This document shows, piece after piece, positions 9,394-18,381 of a DNA stretch of 62,296 nucleotides. Origin of the DNA: Flavobacteriaceae bacterium (GTDB lineage: Bacteria; Bacteroidota; Bacteroidia; Flavobacteriales; Flavobacteriaceae); contig JAOZVI010000003.1 in the NCBI GenBank assembly GCA_029938265.1, forward strand, positions 1-62,296. The letters run 5' to 3'. Numbering within the stretch: position 1 is the first letter of the stretch; every line of letters begins with the position of its first letter. Both the position numbers and the translations under genes were made by a program. Below the pieces are notes generated by a model. The model was not told where the DNA came from. It saw nothing but the letters and a program-made list of their open reading frames with translations, and did not search any database.

Positions 9394-9993
9394 ATGAGAT
9401 TTGTAATGTATTTAATAGCACCAATAATGTTGTTAGGGTGTAATGATACTGATGAAATAAGCGATGTAGATGATACACTTTCAAAACAGGAAATGGAAGA
9501 TCTACAGTTCTTAAAAGAAGAAGAAAAACTGGCTCGCGATGTTTATCTATTTTCTTACGATTTGTATGGTCAAAAAATCTTTAGCAATATTTCTAATAGT
9601 GAACAAAGCCATATGAATAGTGTTTTGGTAATTATGGAAAAATATGGCATTGCAGATTTGTCTCTTACGGAAAGAGGGAAATTCTCTAATGGCATTTTAC
9701 AAGATCTGTATACTGATTTGGTAAATATTGCATCAAGATCTATAGAAGAGGCTTTGTATGTTGGAGCTACTATTGAAGATCTGGATATCAATGATTTGAA
9801 TACGTTTATAAAAAACACAAATCATTTGGATGTAGAAGTTATGTTTAACAAGTTAAATTGTGGATCCAGAAATCATTTAAGAGCATATACAAATAATCTG
9901 CAGCGTTTGGATATGTCTTATGAACCTCAGTTTATTTCAGAAGAGGAATATAATACGATTTTGAATAGTTCCGGTGAAAAATGTAATAATTAA
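9394..9993 (+). CDS. DUF2202 lipoprotein (ferritin-like fold)
   Basis: A 199-residue exported lipoprotein: a short hydrophobic signal ends in LLGC at residue 16. The core starts with FLKEEEKLARDVY (about 38-50) and includes SEQSHMNSV (about 71-79). Its Glu and His residues are typical of DUF2202, which is related to ferritin-like diiron proteins. The enzymatic role is unknown. The haem lipoprotein that follows begins 17 bases after its stop, so the two form a small envelope operon. Confidence 0.8.
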   Translation: MRFVMYLIAPIMLLGCNDTDEISDVDDTLSKQEMEDLQFLKEEEKLARDVYLFSYDLYGQKIFSNISNSEQSHMNSVLVIMEKYGIADLSLTERGKFSNGILQDLYTDLVNIASRSIEEALYVGATIEDLDINDLNTFIKNTNHLDVEVMFNKLNCGSRNHLRAYTNNLQRLDMSYEPQFISEEEYNTILNSSGEKCNN

Positions 9994-10009
9994 TTTTAAA
10001 TCACTATCA

Positions 10010-10531
10010 ATGAAAAATAGAATAATTTATTTAATGGTAATTGCCATAATAATGGTTTCATGTAATTCAGATAAAAAAGAGTTAAGCCGGCTTAATGAGA
10101 ATAATGACGAATTTGCCATGCTTCAGAATTCAGAAGGCTACGATCTTTTAAAAGCCAAATGTTATGTGTGTCATAATCCAAATTCAACCTCACAGGAGGC
10201 TATTATAGCACCACCGATGTCTGCTATTAAAAAAAGGTATTCGAGATTGTATAACACTAAAGAAGAATTTGTTCATGAGGTAACTGATTGGGCTTTAAAT
10301 CCTGTAGATGAAAATGCCATTATGAGAGGTGCCGTTGAACAATTTAACACTATGCCTAAGCAGGTATTTGACAAAGAAGAGCTTCAAAAAATAGCAACTT
10401 ATATGTTTGAAAATGAACTGGAGCAACCAGAATGGTGTGAAGATCATGAAGAGCAAATGCACAGAGGTAGGGGCAGAGGTAATGGAAGAGGAACGGGTAA
10501 CGGAAGAGGAATGAGAAATGGAAGAGGTTAG
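10010..10531 (+). CDS. Monohaem c-type cytochrome lipoprotein with Arg/Gly-rich tail
   Basis: The likely start at 10010 gives a lipoprotein signal ending MVSC at residue 18, and a further-upstream GTG at 9974 would overlap the previous gene. The haem-binding CYVCH lies near residues 47-51, and a Met in MPKQVF near 113 may be the sixth ligand. The last 23 residues are a repeat-like tail containing RGRGRGNGRGTGNGRG, probably a charged surface patch. It probably transfers electrons in the periplasm or at the outer membrane, perhaps with the DUF2202 protein. It overlaps the stop of engB by 4 bases, tail to tail. Confidence 0.78.
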   Translation: MKNRIIYLMVIAIIMVSCNSDKKELSRLNENNDEFAMLQNSEGYDLLKAKCYVCHNPNSTSQEAIIAPPMSAIKKRYSRLYNTKEEFVHEVTDWALNPVDENAIMRGAVEQFNTMPKQVFDKEELQKIATYMFENELEQPEWCEDHEEQMHRGRGRGNGRGTGNGRGMRNGRG

Positions 10532-11136
10532 TTAGTGATATACAGATTTTTATTTACATCGTCTATAAAATTTAAAATTTCTTTTCTACCGGTTTTATCA
10601 GTAGCAGAGGTTAAAAAATACGTTGGCATTTCTTCCCAAGTATGGAGCATGATCTTTTTGTAACTGGCGATTTTATTTTGAATAAAGGTCTTGCCCAATT
10701 TATCTGTTTTGGTGAAAATAATACAAAAAGGAATTTTATTTTCTCCAAGAAATTGCATAAATTCCAGATCAATTTTTTGTGGTTCGTGTCGCGAATCTAC
10801 CAGTACAAATGAACAAACCAATTGTTGTCGTTTTAGGAAATAATCATAGATAAAACCCTGAAATTTCTGCCGTAAGTTTTTGGATACTTTTGCATAGCCA
10901 TATCCCGGTAGATCAACTAAAAACCAGTCGTCATTAATAATAAAATGGTTGATCAATTGTGTTTTTCCGGGTCTTCCAGAGATTTTTGCAAGATTTTTAT
11001 GATCGGTAAGCATATTGATCATTGAAGATTTTCCGACATTTGATCGACCGATAAAAGCGTATTCAGGAAGATTTTCTTTAGGACATTTTGTAACATTTGT
11101 ATTACTGATAACAAATTTTGCCGATCTTATTTTCAT
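10528..11136 (-). CDS. engB: Ribosome biogenesis GTPase EngB (YsxC/YihA)
   Basis: Small essential GTPase that helps assemble the large ribosomal subunit. All GTP-binding motifs are present: GRSNVGKSS (G1, about residues 31-39), DLPGYG (G3, about 75-80) and TKTD (G4, about 141-144). The length of 202 residues is standard. It converges with the cytochrome gene, sharing 4 bases at the stop codons. Confidence 0.95.
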   Translation of the reverse strand: MKIRSAKFVISNTNVTKCPKENLPEYAFIGRSNVGKSSMINMLTDHKNLAKISGRPGKTQLINHFIINDDWFLVDLPGYGYAKVSKNLRQKFQGFIYDYFLKRQQLVCSFVLVDSRHEPQKIDLEFMQFLGENKIPFCIIFTKTDKLGKTFIQNKIASYKKIMLHTWEEMPTYFLTSATDKTGRKEILNFIDDVNKNLYITN

Positions 11137-11180
11137 AGATATAAAAATTATAATTCTTTAAAGACTAATAAATTAGAGTA

Positions 11181-12161
11181 TTATTTTAGTTTATCGGCAT
11201 AATTAAAAATTGATGGAAATCCACCAGTATGCCAAAAAAGAACATTTGAATTAGGTTTTAGCTTCTTTTTATTTAAATGATCTAACATGCCATTAAATGC
11301 TCTCGCCGTATATACAGGATCTATTATAATGCCTTCAGTTGTTGCTAGCTCTTTGATGGCATTGATTTCTTCTTTTGTTACATTACCATATCCTGCTTTA
11401 TCATAATCTCTGATTAATTTGATGTCTTTAAGTTGGTAGTCTGCTTTAATATCCAGGATCTTTTTTCCATCATCAATAATATTTAAAATATTATTTTCTG
11501 TAGAGGATCCCATGTTCTCATCTTTATCAATGTTGATAGGATATAATTCTACATCAAAATTAAAGAGATCACATCCAATGATCATGCCTGCTTGAGTTCC
11601 GCCTGAACTTGATGCAAAAAAAATGTAGTCAATATTGATTTTTTGTTCAATTAGTTGATCCTTCAGTTCTTTAATAGCATGTACAAAGCCTAATGCTCCT
11701 GTAATATTTGATCCGCCATAAGGAATTATATAACATTTTTTCCCTTTTATTTCTAATTCAGTTTTAAGAGATTCCATGTCTTCACCTTTTCTATTCTCTC
11801 CGGCAAAATGAATTTTTGCTCCCAATACATTAGAAAGTAATAAGTTGCCTTCATAAATTTTAGGTTTGGTTCCTCCTAATAACAAGTGACATTCTAAACC
11901 GGCAATTGCACAGGCAGCTGCTGTTTGGCGGCAATGATTAGATTGTTGTGCACCAGCAGTTAAGATAATTTTACAATTATTATTTATAGCATCTTGTATT
12001 AAAAATTCTAGTTTTCTTGTTTTATTTCCACCACCAGCTAAACCTGTATGGTCATCTCTTTTTATAAAAAGGTTATAATCAGGATATTTGGTTGATAGTT
12101 TTGATAATGAATGAATAGGAGTAGGTAAAAAACCTAAACTATATCTATTGTGTAGTAACAT
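11181..12161 (-). CDS. D-cysteine desulfhydrase / ACC deaminase-like PLP enzyme
   Basis: Fold-type II pyridoxal phosphate enzyme of 326 residues. The PLP lysine lies in GGGNKTRKLEF (about residues 43-53), followed by the AGAQQSNHCRQTAAA segment that holds the phosphate and substrate. These features fit the family that degrades D-cysteine to pyruvate, ammonia and sulfide; true ACC deaminase activity cannot be excluded. It lies 40 bases downstream of the alpha/beta hydrolase on the same strand, so the two may be co-transcribed. Confidence 0.85.
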   Translation of the reverse strand: MLLHNRYSLGFLPTPIHSLSKLSTKYPDYNLFIKRDDHTGLAGGGNKTRKLEFLIQDAINNNCKIILTAGAQQSNHCRQTAAACAIAGLECHLLLGGTKPKIYEGNLLLSNVLGAKIHFAGENRKGEDMESLKTELEIKGKKCYIIPYGGSNITGALGFVHAIKELKDQLIEQKINIDYIFFASSSGGTQAGMIIGCDLFNFDVELYPINIDKDENMGSSTENNILNIIDDGKKILDIKADYQLKDIKLIRDYDKAGYGNVTKEEINAIKELATTEGIIIDPVYTARAFNGMLDHLNKKKLKPNSNVLFWHTGGFPSIFNYADKLK

Positions 12162-12201
12162 TATATTTTATAATTAATGTAAACTAATATAAATAAAAAA
12201 A

Positions 12202-12981
12202 TTATATTTTTTGTTTGGGATTAATATATTTAGTTAACCATTTTTCTAAATATGCATTGAATTGTATTGGATACTCCATCATAGGTGCATGCCCACATTT
12301 ATCAATCCAATTTAATTCAGAATTGGGTAAAAGTTTATGAAATTCTTCAGCAACTTCAGGAGGTGTAACAGTATCGTTTTTTCCCCAAATTAAACAGGCA
12401 GGCATTGTCATATTTGGCAAGTCGTTTGCCATATTATGTCTAATTGCACTCTTGGCAAGCGCAAGAGTTCTAATTACTTTATTTCTATTGTTGACATCTT
12501 TGAAAACTCCATCAATAAGTTCTTTAGTAGCTATTTCCGGATCGTAAAAAACATCTTGTACGCCTTTTTTTATATATTCATAATCACCTCTTTTTGGATA
12601 GCTTTTACCCATTGATTTTTCATACAATCCTGAACTACCGGTCAAAATTAATCCTAAAACTTTTTTTGGATTCATTTTTGTATGGTATAACGCTACATGC
12701 CCTCCCAACGAATTCCCTAATAATAAATAATTGTTTAATTTTTTGTGTTGAGCAAATTTCTTTAAAAAAAGCGATAAGCTTTTAACGTTTGTTTTTAATA
12801 AGGGTAATGAATAAACGGGTAATTCTGGCATAATAATCTGATAACCAATCTTTGAGAAATGATCAAACACATTATCAAAATTACTTAAATTACCCATTAA
12901 ACCATGTAAAATAATGAGTGGTGTTCCTTTACCTGTTTCTAAGTAAGAAAATTCTCCTTCTTTTTTTAGGGTATATTTCAT
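12202..12981 (-). CDS. Alpha/beta-fold hydrolase
   Basis: A 259-residue cytosolic hydrolase. The oxyanion segment LHGLMG (about 25-30) and the nucleophile elbow GNSLGG (Ser near residue 91) are clear. The acid WGKNDTVTPP (near 200) and the catalytic His in CGHAPMME (near 231) complete the triad. It resembles small esterases or the meta-cleavage product hydrolase group, but the substrate cannot be assigned. It is the first gene of a probable two-gene unit with the PLP enzyme. Confidence 0.85.
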   Translation of the reverse strand: MKYTLKKEGEFSYLETGKGTPLIILHGLMGNLSNFDNVFDHFSKIGYQIIMPELPVYSLPLLKTNVKSLSLFLKKFAQHKKLNNYLLLGNSLGGHVALYHTKMNPKKVLGLILTGSSGLYEKSMGKSYPKRGDYEYIKKGVQDVFYDPEIATKELIDGVFKDVNNRNKVIRTLALAKSAIRHNMANDLPNMTMPACLIWGKNDTVTPPEVAEEFHKLLPNSELNWIDKCGHAPMMEYPIQFNAYLEKWLTKYINPKQKI

Positions 12982-13140
12982 TAATTACATTTTAATTATA
13001 AGCAAGCTACAAATCTAATTATTTTGGTTCAAAGTACTAAATTTCTTTGCATAAATTAAATATTTTTCAAATATTTCATCCTTTTATTCTAAATAACTAT
13101 AAATCAATACAATATTTTATAAAAAAGAAAGTTATTAACA

Positions 13141-13170
13141 AAGTGGTAAAAAATGGTAAAAAGTGGTAAT
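13141..13170 (+). promoter_or_regulatory. MraZ operator: three tandem 10-base boxes
   Basis: AAGTGGTAAA, AAATGGTAAA and AAGTGGTAAT follow one another without gaps, giving a TGGTAA core on the same helix face every 10 bases. MraZ proteins are known to bind short direct repeats with about 10-base periodicity upstream of their own operon. The boxes sit where the -33 element would lie for the -7 box at 13177, so binding should block transcription of the dcw operon. A fourth identical box occurs at 13212. Confidence 0.72.
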
Positions 13171-13176
13171 TTTCTT

Positions 13177-13184
13177 TATATTTG
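13177..13184 (+). promoter_or_regulatory. Candidate -7 box of the dcw promoter
   Basis: TATATTTG matches TAnnTTTG exactly, 30 bases before the mraZ start and immediately downstream of the MraZ boxes. Confidence 0.5.
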
Positions 13185-13213
13185 TCATAATATTTAATAT
13201 ATAGTGTGTTTAA

Positions 13214-13687
13214 GTGGTAAATCTAATTGGAACATATGAATGTAAAGCCGATGTAAAAGGTAGGTTAATGCTACCTTCTATGGTTAAAAAGCAGTTATCT
13301 AGTGTTTTGCAAGATGGCTTTGTTTTAAAACGTTCAGTATTTCAGCCTTGTTTAGAATTGTATCCCATGGGGGAATGGAATCAGCTTATGACGAAAGTAA
13401 ACAAACTAAATAGATTTGTAAAGAAGAATAATGATTTTATTAGAAGGTTTACTGCTGGTGTAAAAGTAATTGAATTAGATGTGTCTGGAAGAATGTTGAT
13501 TCCAAAAGACTTACATCAGTTTGCAGGAATTAATAAAGAGGTTGTTTTATCATCATCGGTTAATATTATCGAGATCTGGGATAAAGATAAATATGAAAAA
13601 TCAATTGATGAAGCCACCGTCGATTTTGCTGAATTAGCCGAAGAAGTAATGGGTAATGTAAATGAAGATGGTGATGTTGTATCATAA
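13214..13687 (+). CDS. mraZ: Transcriptional regulator MraZ
   Basis: A 157-residue two-lobed SpoVT/AbrB-like protein. The first lobe shows LIGTYECKADVKGRLMLPS (from residue 4), the second VIELDVSGRMLIP (about residues 85-97). MraZ represses its own operon by binding direct repeats. The start is a GTG that itself lies inside a fourth copy of the operator box (13212-13221). It opens the division and cell wall cluster; its end overlaps the start of rsmH by 26 bases if the ATG at 13662 is used, or less with the ATG at 13674. Confidence 0.93.
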   Translation: MVNLIGTYECKADVKGRLMLPSMVKKQLSSVLQDGFVLKRSVFQPCLELYPMGEWNQLMTKVNKLNRFVKKNNDFIRRFTAGVKVIELDVSGRMLIPKDLHQFAGINKEVVLSSSVNIIEIWDKDKYEKSIDEATVDFAELAEEVMGNVNEDGDVVS

Positions 13688-14570
13688 TCCTGTTTTGCTC
13701 TTTGAAAGTGTTGATGGTTTAACGATTAAAGAAGACGGTATTTATGTTGATGTTACATTTGGAGGAGGAGGTCATTCTAAAGAGATCTTAAAAAGGTTAA
13801 GTGAGAAAGGAAAATTATTTGCATTTGATCAAGATTCTGATGCAATAAAAAATTCTATTGATGATAGTAGATTTACTTTGATCCCCGAAAATTTTAGATA
13901 TATCAGACGTTTTTTACGATTTCATGGAGTCACTAAAGTGAATGGAATTTTGGCAGATCTAGGTGTTTCATCTCATCAGTTTGATGAAGCTCAACGAGGT
14001 TTCTCTACGAGATTTGATGCAGATTTAGATATGCGAATGGATAAAAGCAGCAGTGTTTCGGCTTATGACATCATCAATAAATATGATGAAGAAAAATTGA
14101 GTAATGTTTTATTTCAATATGGAGAATTAAGAAATTCAAGGGTTTTGGCCAAAACAATTGTTAATGCCAGAATTAAAAATGAAATTAAAACAAGTTTTGC
14201 TTTAAAAAAGGTTTTGCAAAAGTTTTTACCTAAGAATAAAGAACATAAAATTTTAGCACAAATTTTTCAGGCGATACGAATTGAAGTAAATCAGGAAATT
14301 GAAGTGTTAAAAGAGTTTTTATTACAAACTCCTGATCTATTAGAAAAAGAAGGAAGATTAAGTGTAATCTCATACCATTCTTTAGAAGACCGGCTGGTAA
14401 AAAGGTTTATTCAAAATGGGAAATTTGAGGGTGAGGCAGAAAAAGATTTTTATGGAAATATAAATGTTCCATTCAAAAAAGCAGGAAAGTTAATCATTCC
14501 AACAGAACAAGAAATAAAAGAAAATAATCGTGCACGAAGTGCAAAATTAAGAGTGGCAATAAAAAATTAG
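13662..14570 (+). CDS. rsmH: 16S rRNA (cytosine(1402)-N4)-methyltransferase
   Basis: SAM-dependent methyltransferase RsmH (MraW), which modifies C1402 in the ribosomal P site. The SAM motif VDVTFGGGGHSKEIL (about residues 29-43), ADLGVSSHQFDEAQRGFS (about 103-120) and the C-terminal ISYHSLEDRLVKRF (about 239-252) are diagnostic. The ATG at 13674 (giving MLYHNPVLLFESV) is an equally good or better start than 13662, because conserved sequence begins at YHNPVLL. Second gene of the dcw cluster. Confidence 0.94.
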   Translation: MKMVMLYHNPVLLFESVDGLTIKEDGIYVDVTFGGGGHSKEILKRLSEKGKLFAFDQDSDAIKNSIDDSRFTLIPENFRYIRRFLRFHGVTKVNGILADLGVSSHQFDEAQRGFSTRFDADLDMRMDKSSSVSAYDIINKYDEEKLSNVLFQYGELRNSRVLAKTIVNARIKNEIKTSFALKKVLQKFLPKNKEHKILAQIFQAIRIEVNQEIEVLKEFLLQTPDLLEKEGRLSVISYHSLEDRLVKRFIQNGKFEGEAEKDFYGNINVPFKKAGKLIIPTEQEIKENNRARSAKLRVAIKN

Positions 14571-14600
14571 TAGTCTAAATAAAAAGGGAAATTACAAAAA

Positions 14601-14927
14601 GTGTCAAAAACCAAACAGACTTTATATGGAATTTTAAAAGGAAATTTTCTTGTTGATAAGGATGCTCAAAAAAATTGGGGTTTTATCATTTTCCTTACAA
14701 GTTTGGCTTTGTTGATGATTGGAAGTTCACATAATATTGATAAGAAAGTCCAGAAAATTGCTAATCTCAATAAGCAAAAAAGAGAATTGCGGTCAGAATT
14801 TGTTTCAACTCGTTCAGATCTGATGAAATTGAAAATGGAGTCGAGTATAATTAAAGAATTAGAAAATAATGGTTTTTATACCTACATAAATCCTCCTCAA
14901 AAAATTAAAGTTAAGATCAAAGATTAG
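14601..14927 (+). CDS. FtsL-like division protein
   Basis: A 108-residue small bitopic protein with a GTG start. A cytosolic tail of about 26 residues is followed by one membrane segment (about residues 27-42, GFIIFLTSLALLMIG), then a coiled-coil-prone stretch (KKVQKIANLNKQKRELRSEF). Size, topology and place between rsmH and ftsI fit FtsL, which bridges FtsQ/FtsB to FtsW-FtsI. Sequence identity in this family is low, so the call rests mostly on context. Confidence 0.82.
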   Translation: MSKTKQTLYGILKGNFLVDKDAQKNWGFIIFLTSLALLMIGSSHNIDKKVQKIANLNKQKRELRSEFVSTRSDLMKLKMESSIIKELENNGFYTYINPPQKIKVKIKD

Positions 14928-14928
14928 T

Positions 14929-16908
14929 ATGGCAACGCAAAAAAAGCAAATATTAAATAAAACGTATATCCTTTCAGGGTTGATTGTTTTATTTGCTGTA
15001 GCCATAATATATAAATTAATTGAAATACAATTTGTTCATGGTGATGATTATAGAAGTTTAGCCGAGCAAAATACCGTAAAGACTTTTGAGATAAAAGCGA
15101 ATAGAGGAAATGTTTATACTGCTGATGGTAGTTTGTTGGCAACATCAATTTCGAAGTTTGATGTACGAATGGATCCTATTTCAGTATCTGATAAAGATTT
15201 TGAAAAAGGTATTAGGGAGTTGAGTAAATCACTTTCTAAAATGTTGGGGAAAAGTGCCGGATTTTATGAAAATAGTATTCGAAAAGCCAGAGCAAATAAG
15301 AATCGTTATTTATTTATCACAAGAAATTTAAGTTTTAATGAATATCAGGAATTAAAAAAATTTCCAATTTTCAAGCTTGGCACATATAAGGGAGGCTTGA
15401 TAATTGAGCAACGCACAGTACGAGAACATCCTATTGGTAAAATGGCTGAAAGAGCAGTTGGATTTGATGATTACCGAGGTAAAGTTGGTATTGAAGGATA
15501 TTTTTATGAGTATCTAAGAGGAAAAAACGGACAAAGATTAAAGCAAAAGATTGCTAAAGGACAATGGAAGCCGATTAGTGATAATAATGAAATTGAACCT
15601 ATTGATGGGAGAGATGTTATTACGACAATCGATTTAAAAATTCAAGATATTGCACATTATGCATTGCTGGAACAACTTGAAAAATTTGATGCTGAGCATG
15701 GAACTGTTGTTGTAATGGAAACACAAACAGGTGAAATTAAAGCCATTTCAAATTTAGGAAAAACAAAAAAAGGTACTTATAGCGCTCGAAGAAATTATGC
15801 TGTATGGGAGTCACATGAGCCAGGTTCTACTTTTAAACTTATGGGAATGGTGGTTGCTTTAGAAGATAAAGTTATTGATACTTCTCAAATTATTGATACA
15901 GAGAATGGCGTAATATCTTTTTATAAAAGGAAAGTAAGAGATTCTCATAGAGGTGGCTATGGTAAAATATCAGCTGCAAGAGTATTTGAAGTTTCATCAA
16001 ACGTTGGGATGGTAAAAATCATCAACGATCATTATAAAGATAATCCAAAAAAATTTATTGACGGATTAAACAGAATGAGTATTGGTAAAAAATTAGGATT
16101 GTCAATAAAGGGTGAAGGGAATCCTGTAATTCCAAATCCTGATGATAAAGATAATTGGAATGGATTGTCATTACCGTGGATGGCCTATGGTTATGGTGTT
16201 TCGTTTACACCTTTGCAAATATTGACCTTTTATAATGCTATTGCTAATAATGGAGAGATGGTAAAACCACAATTTATAAAAGAGATCCGCACACAGAGTA
16301 ATTCAATTACAACTTTTGATAAAGAAGTGATCAACCCAAAGATATGTTCGCAAGAAACTATTGATAAGGTTAAAGTAATGATGCAAAATGTAGTAAAAAG
16401 AGGAACAGCAGAAAATATTTATAATGATAATTTTTCTATGGCAGGGAAGACAGGTACTTGTCAAACTGATTATTGGAAAGAAAGCGGAACAAAATATATT
16501 TCATCGTTTGTAGGTTATTTTCCTGCAGATAATCCAAAATATTCCTGTATAGTAGTTATTCATAAGCCTGATAAAAAGATTGGATATTACGGAAATATTG
16601 TTGCAGGTCCTGTATTTAATAAAATTGCTCATAAAATTTATTCTGAAACACCTGTACAGGATGAAATTATTTTAAAAAACGAATTGGTGTCATTTGATAA
16701 AAATTATGAGAAATATTATAAAAAAGTAAACACTAATTATAAATCCATGCCAAATGTTAAAAATATGAGTGGAATGGATGCAATTCCCCTATTAGAGAAT
16801 TTGGGTTTCAGTGTGAATGCAAAAGGTAATGGAAAAGTAAAAGAGCAATCGGTTAAGGCTGGTTCAAAAGTTAAAAAAGGAACTGAAATAGTTTTAAATC
16901 TATCATAA
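14929..16908 (+). CDS. ftsI: Penicillin-binding protein, division transpeptidase
   Basis: Septal peptidoglycan transpeptidase of 659 residues with an N-terminal membrane anchor (about 12-29). The catalytic motifs are EPGSTFKL (Ser nucleophile near 292), SSNVG (SxN, near 352) and AGKTGTCQ (KTG, near 507). A single PASTA domain occupies roughly the last 60 residues, from MPNVKNMSG to VLNLS; PASTA domains can bind peptidoglycan. It follows the FtsL-like gene by one base and precedes murE. Confidence 0.95.
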   Translation: MATQKKQILNKTYILSGLIVLFAVAIIYKLIEIQFVHGDDYRSLAEQNTVKTFEIKANRGNVYTADGSLLATSISKFDVRMDPISVSDKDFEKGIRELSKSLSKMLGKSAGFYENSIRKARANKNRYLFITRNLSFNEYQELKKFPIFKLGTYKGGLIIEQRTVREHPIGKMAERAVGFDDYRGKVGIEGYFYEYLRGKNGQRLKQKIAKGQWKPISDNNEIEPIDGRDVITTIDLKIQDIAHYALLEQLEKFDAEHGTVVVMETQTGEIKAISNLGKTKKGTYSARRNYAVWESHEPGSTFKLMGMVVALEDKVIDTSQIIDTENGVISFYKRKVRDSHRGGYGKISAARVFEVSSNVGMVKIINDHYKDNPKKFIDGLNRMSIGKKLGLSIKGEGNPVIPNPDDKDNWNGLSLPWMAYGYGVSFTPLQILTFYNAIANNGEMVKPQFIKEIRTQSNSITTFDKEVINPKICSQETIDKVKVMMQNVVKRGTAENIYNDNFSMAGKTGTCQTDYWKESGTKYISSFVGYFPADNPKYSCIVVIHKPDKKIGYYGNIVAGPVFNKIAHKIYSETPVQDEIILKNELVSFDKNYEKYYKKVNTNYKSMPNVKNMSGMDAIPLLENLGFSVNAKGNGKVKEQSVKAGSKVKKGTEIVLNLS

Positions 16909-16915
16909 AATAAGG

Positions 16916-18379
16916 TTGAAAAATTTAAAAGACATACTGTTTAAAATTGCAATTGAAGCTGTAAATGGCACAACTGATGTTAAGATCAATAGTATTGCCT
17001 TTGATTCTAGAAAAGTAGAAGAAAGAACATTGTTTATTGCTCAAAAGGGTCTTTTATTTGATGGACATAATTTTATAGATAATGCAATAAAAAATGGAGG
17101 AGTAGCTATTATTTGTGAAGTATTCCCCAAAGTATTACAAAAAAATATTACTTATATACAAGTTAAGAATAGTGATGAAGCTTTAGCAGTAATAGCTTCA
17201 AATTATTATGATAATCCTTCCGGAAAATTAAAACTAATTGGCGTAACTGGTACAAACGGAAAAACAACGATTGCAACTTTATTGTATACGCTTTTTAAAG
17301 ATGCAGGATTTAAAAGCGGACTTTTATCTACAATTAAGATAATGGTTGATGAAGAAGAATTTCCGGCAACACATACAACTCCTGATTCAATAACAATCAA
17401 TCAATATTTACACAAAATGGTAAATCAAGGTATTAGTTATTGTTTTATGGAAGTCAGTTCACATGGAATTCATCAAAAAAGAACCTCAGGATTAGAATTT
17501 GATGGAGGAGTTTTTACAAATTTAACCCATGATCACTTAGATTACCACAACTCATTTGCAACATACAGAGATGTAAAGAAGAAATTTTTTGATAATTTAC
17601 CAAAATCTGCTTTCGCTTTAGTGAATATTGATGATAAGAATGGTGAGTTCATGTTGCAAAATACAAAGGCTCAAAAATACACCTATGCTTTAAAAACTGT
17701 AGCTGATTATAAGGGTAGAATAATTGAAAATCAGTTTGATGGTTTATTGTTGAATATAAATGATCAGGAAGTTTATACAAAGCTAATTGGGAATTTTAAT
17801 GCATACAATTTATTGGCAATTTACGCTACTGCGGATTTATTGGGAATGGAAAAATTGGAGGCTTTAAGGTTAATCAGTATGCTTAAAACTGTTGATGGAA
17901 GGTTTCAGTATGCTATATCAAAAAGTGATATTACAGCTATTGTAGATTATGCACACACACCTGATGCCTTAAAAAATGTATTAGAAACGATTAATTTAAT
18001 CCGATCCCAAAATGAACAGGTAATTACAGTAGTTGGATGTGGTGGTGATCGAGACAAAGATAAAAGGCCGAAAATGGGAAATATAGCTTCTACTTTAAGT
18101 AATCAGGTAATTTTTACTTCAGACAACCCTAGAAGTGAAGATCCAGATACAATTATTAGAGATATAGAAGCAGGTGTTTTAACTGAAAATTTCAGAAAAA
18201 CAATTTCAATTACTGATAGAAAGCAAGCAATTAAAACTGCTTGTAAAATAGCCGATAAAGGAGACATAATTTTAATAGCCGGAAAAGGCCACGAAACTTA
18301 TCAGATTATTGGAAATATAAGATCTGATTTTGATGATTTTAAAATTGTAAATGAATTATTAACGGAAATGAATAAATAA
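16916..18379 (+). CDS. murE: UDP-MurNAc-tripeptide synthetase (meso-diaminopimelate-adding)
   Basis: Mur ligase of 487 residues that adds the third amino acid to the peptidoglycan precursor. The ATP-binding [10 protein letters not shown] lies at about residues 104-113, and DNPRSEDP near 404-411 is the signature that selects meso-diaminopimelate. All three Mur domains are present, in contrast to the neighbouring murD remnant. The start is a TTG 7 bases after ftsI, chosen because the conserved N-terminus LKDILFKI begins there. Confidence 0.95.
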   Translation: MKNLKDILFKIAIEAVNGTTDVKINSIAFDSRKVEERTLFIAQKGLLFDGHNFIDNAIKNGGVAIICEVFPKVLQKNITYIQVKNSDEALAVIASNYYDNPSGKLKLIGVTGTNGKTTIATLLYTLFKDAGFKSGLLSTIKIMVDEEEFPATHTTPDSITINQYLHKMVNQGISYCFMEVSSHGIHQKRTSGLEFDGGVFTNLTHDHLDYHNSFATYRDVKKKFFDNLPKSAFALVNIDDKNGEFMLQNTKAQKYTYALKTVADYKGRIIENQFDGLLLNINDQEVYTKLIGNFNAYNLLAIYATADLLGMEKLEALRLISMLKTVDGRFQYAISKSDITAIVDYAHTPDALKNVLETINLIRSQNEQVITVVGCGGDRDKDKRPKMGNIASTLSNQVIFTSDNPRSEDPDTIIRDIEAGVLTENFRKTISITDRKQAIKTACKIADKGDIILIAGKGHETYQIIGNIRSDFDDFKIVNELLTEMNK

Positions 18380-18381
18380 CG

